NCBI RefSeq assembly: GCF_900169565.1
Contig: NZ_LT828648.1
Span: forward strand, 3,880,501-3,944,500
DNA length: 64,000 nucleotides
Direction: 5' to 3'
DNA from: Nitrospira japonica
GTDB taxonomy: Bacteria; Nitrospirota; Nitrospiria; Nitrospirales; Nitrospiraceae
This document shows, piece by piece, positions 61,889 through 64,000 of the stretch. Position 1 is the stretch's first letter; each line of letters begins with the position of its first letter. The translations under genes were made by a program, and so were the position numbers. The notes beneath the pieces are model-generated. The model was not told the DNA's origin, searched no databases, and saw only the letters and a list, made by a program, of their open reading frames with translations.

Positions 61889-63736
61889 CTAGTCCAGCTC
61901 AAACTCTTTTTTCCAATCCGTATCTTCCGCAAGCGGCGTTTGGTCCTGTTTGTACAGGACGCAGTTCTCGAGCACGAGGACATCCATCTCCGTACGCATA
62001 AAGCACCGGTATGCATCTTCCGGCGTGCATACGATCGGCTCACCTCGTACATTGAATGAGGTATTGACCAGCACCGCGTACCCCGTGAGGGCTTCAAACG
62101 ATTTCAACAGATTGTAGTATTGCGGGTTGGTCTCCTGATGAATCGTTTGTACCCTTGCCGAGTAGTCGAGGTGGGTAACCGCGGGAATGTCCGATCTCGG
62201 CACATTGAGCAAATCAATGCCCCAGAGATCTTTCTGTGAAGCCGTCATCGGCCGACGCCGCTTTTCCTGAACCGGCGCCACGATCAGCATATACGGACTA
62301 TCGGAGTGCAGGTCAAAATAATCTGAGACGCGTTCACGCAATACCGACGGCGCAAATGGTCTGAACGATTCACGATACTTGATTTTCAGGTTCATGATCG
62401 ACTGCATCTTCGTGCTTCTTGCATCACCGAGAATGCTGCGTCCCCCCAACGCCCGGGGGCCGAATTCCATGCGACCCTGCAGCCATCCCACAACCTTCTC
62501 CTGGGCAAGATCCTGTGCAACGCGCTCAAAGAGTTCCGAGTTGGATAGCCTGCTATACGGCGCGCCTTTGCTTTTCAGAAATACCTCGATCTCTTCATTC
62601 GTATGAGCCGGCCCCAAGTAGGACCCGCGCATGCGGTCCTGCTTTCCGTTCGAGATTCTTGGCTGATTCTCATACTGATGCCAAACGCTCAATGCTGCGC
62701 CCAAGGCCCCTCCCGCGTCGCCAGCCGCGGGCTGAATCCACAGGTCCTTGAACGGCCCCTCTCTCAGGATACGGCCGTTTCCCACACAATTAAGCGCCAC
62801 ACCGCCGGCTAGGCACAAGTAGTCGAGACCCGTTTCTCGATGGAGCGAGCGCGAAATCCGCAGCATCACTTCCTCCGTCACCTCCTGAACTGAACGGGCA
62901 AGATCCATCTCTCGTTGCGTCAACTTTGACTCCGGCTTTCGTGGCGGCCCTCCAAAAAGGGAGTCGAACTTGTTTCCCGTCATGGTCAAGCCGGTACAAT
63001 AGTTGAAATATTCCATGTTCATCCGAAAAGTACCGTCCGGCTTAATGTCGATAAGGTGATCATAAATGGCTTTCGCATACTTCGGTTCCCCATATGGCGC
63101 GAGCCCCATCACCTTGTACTCCCCGGAGTTCACCTTGAAGCCTGTGTAGTAGGTAAAAGCGGAGTACAACAGCCCGAGCGAGTGAGGAAATGGTATTTCC
63201 CACAGCGGCGTCAATTGGTTACCATGCCCCTTCCACGCAGACGTCGTGGCCCACTCCCCGACTCCATCCATGCAGAGTACCACCGCAGAATCATACGGGG
63301 AGGCAAAAAATGCTGAAGCTGCATGAGATTCATGGTGTTCGGAGAAGAGCAACTGCGGAAGGTCGCGCTTCTTGAGTCTTTGGTCATGCTTCAGAAATTC
63401 CTCGCACAATAGAGTCTTAAGGAGCAATTTCTCTTTCATCCAGACCGGCATCGCGGCCAGGAACGATTGCAAACCGGTAGGCGCAAAGGCCAGATAGGTC
63501 TCAAGAAGCCGCTCAAATTTCACCAACGGCTTGTCGTAGAACACCAGGCGGCTCACTTCACCCAAGCGGATTCCACCGGCCTGCAGACAGTAATCGATAG
63601 CTCGATGCGGAAAACCGGGGTCGTGTTTCTTCCTCGTGAATCGCTCTTCTTGTGCCGCAGCCACGATATCTCCGTCTCGCACAAGACAAGCGGCGCTATC
63701 ATGATAGTAAGCCGATATTCCTAGAATAGTGCTCAT
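61889..63736 (-). CDS. Carbamoyltransferase (NodU/CmcH/TobZ family)
   Basis: The 615-residue protein transfers a carbamoyl group from carbamoyl phosphate, via an adenylate intermediate, to a hydroxyl of the glycan. N-terminal Kae1-like domain: [36 protein letters not shown] with metal His residues, and [14 protein letters not shown]-terminal YrdC-like domain: [20 protein letters not shown] and [25 protein letters not shown] 63736 is preceded by an AT-rich leader. It is 19 bases before the decarboxylase gene. SxtJ and DUF5989 homologues occur 6 kb downstream in the same operon. Confidence 0.93.
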   Translation of the reverse strand: MSTILGISAYYHDSAACLVRDGDIVAAAQEERFTRKKHDPGFPHRAIDYCLQAGGIRLGEVSRLVFYDKPLVKFERLLETYLAFAPTGLQSFLAAMPVWMKEKLLLKTLLCEEFLKHDQRLKKRDLPQLLFSEHHESHAASAFFASPYDSAVVLCMDGVGEWATTSAWKGHGNQLTPLWEIPFPHSLGLLYSAFTYYTGFKVNSGEYKVMGLAPYGEPKYAKAIYDHLIDIKPDGTFRMNMEYFNYCTGLTMTGNKFDSLFGGPPRKPESKLTQREMDLARSVQEVTEEVMLRISRSLHRETGLDYLCLAGGVALNCVGNGRILREGPFKDLWIQPAAGDAGGALGAALSVWHQYENQPRISNGKQDRMRGSYLGPAHTNEEIEVFLKSKGAPYSRLSNSELFERVAQDLAQEKVVGWLQGRMEFGPRALGGRSILGDARSTKMQSIMNLKIKYRESFRPFAPSVLRERVSDYFDLHSDSPYMLIVAPVQEKRRRPMTASQKDLWGIDLLNVPRSDIPAVTHLDYSARVQTIHQETNPQYYNLLKSFEALTGYAVLVNTSFNVRGEPIVCTPEDAYRCFMRTEMDVLVLENCVLYKQDQTPLAEDTDWKKEFELD

Positions 63737-63772
63737 CTAATTATTCCCTCATTCTTCAAAAGTCAGTCGGTG

Positions 63773-64000
63773 CTAATCACCCCGTAACTGCTTCAATCTG
63801 CGAATTGCACCGCCTCCTAAAAAAGTCATAAATAGTCCCTTCCAGGACAGCCAATAATTAGCTTCTTTCAAGCTCAGCAAATAATGTTGCCGGGCCGCCT
63901 TCATTTCTTCCGCCATCTGGTGACAGTATCCGAGCGCAAAAAACTGCATCGCCAGTTTCTTACGGACATTCCTGCGCGTTGACGATGGAAGCGGACGATC
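63773..64000 (-). CDS. C-terminal end of an unidentified protein, possibly a glycosyltransferase (partial)
   Basis: The last 75 residues of a gene entering from beyond the window. The sequence is basic and helical (RKKLAMQFFALGYCHQMAEEMKAARQHYLLSLKEANYWLSWKGLFM...GGGAIRRLKQLRGD). The pattern of small-residue helices with AR-HY--SLK is frequently seen at the end of family 2 glycosyltransferases, but nothing catalytic is visible. The stop is 36 bases before the carbamoyltransferase start, so it belongs to the same transcript. Confidence 0.55.
   Translation of the reverse strand, partial: DRPLPSSTRRNVRKKLAMQFFALGYCHQMAEEMKAARQHYLLSLKEANYWLSWKGLFMTFLGGGAIRRLKQLRGD

Overview
The window reads as chromosomal DNA of a Gram-negative bacterium. 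It carries LPS inner-core genes (Kdo and heptose), an envelope secretion or pilus operon with a secretin, and a long exopolysaccharide locus. Gene order and protein flavour suggest a Nitrospira-like member of the Nitrospirota. That placement is an inference from gene content, not from a marker gene search. No rRNA or tRNA gene and no CRISPR array was seen.

Region 1 (1-8 kb). A minus-strand operon lepA-lepB-rfaE1-kdsB is chained by ATGA overlaps, with kdsB cut by the window edge. It is divergent from bioA. The two face each other over 151 bp with near-consensus promoters whose -35 boxes overlap. Then come a secreted barrel-like protein whose start codon sits just behind a 13-bp inverted repeat, and a SAM hydroxide adenosyltransferase-family gene.

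Region 2 (8-22 kb). A pyrimidine operon on the minus strand runs pyrR-pyrB-pyrC-(DUF4149)-carA-sppA-M48 protease-carB-greA. It is preceded by a good promoter, a PyrR-binding-like leader element and an intrinsic terminator, which together look like a PyrR attenuator. carB is broken: about 34 nt including the glycine-rich ATP loop are missing, and the frame shifts. proA and an unrecognised 593-residue protein lie upstream.

Region 3 (22-32.5 kb). An 11-gene minus-strand operon encodes a type II secretion/type IV pilus-like machine. It comprises a secretin with TPR and a cohesin-like tail, three pseudopilins, a LysM lipoprotein, GspF, GspE, and PilM/N/O/P-like inner-membrane proteins. No prepilin peptidase is in the window.

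Region 4 (32.6-41 kb). This stretch is lower in GC and mosaic. It holds a nucleotide-sugar dehydrogenase, a large secreted BACON-repeat protein with recent 306-bp tandem duplications, another secreted protein, an IS3-family element nested in the wreck of a second IS3 element, and a methyltransferase.

Region 5 (41-64 kb). Nineteen complete genes plus one partial gene run in one direction on the minus strand and encode exopolysaccharide synthesis: glycosyltransferases, asparagine synthase-like amidotransferase, O-antigen ligase-type polymerase, deacetylase, FemAB-like acyltransferase, aminotransferase, UDP-glucuronate decarboxylase-like enzyme, carbamoyltransferase with SxtJ and DUF5989 partners, low-molecular-weight tyrosine phosphatase and an ATP-grasp ligase. 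The composition resembles exosortase (XrtA)-associated EPS loci, but no exosortase or PEP-CTERM protein is visible here.
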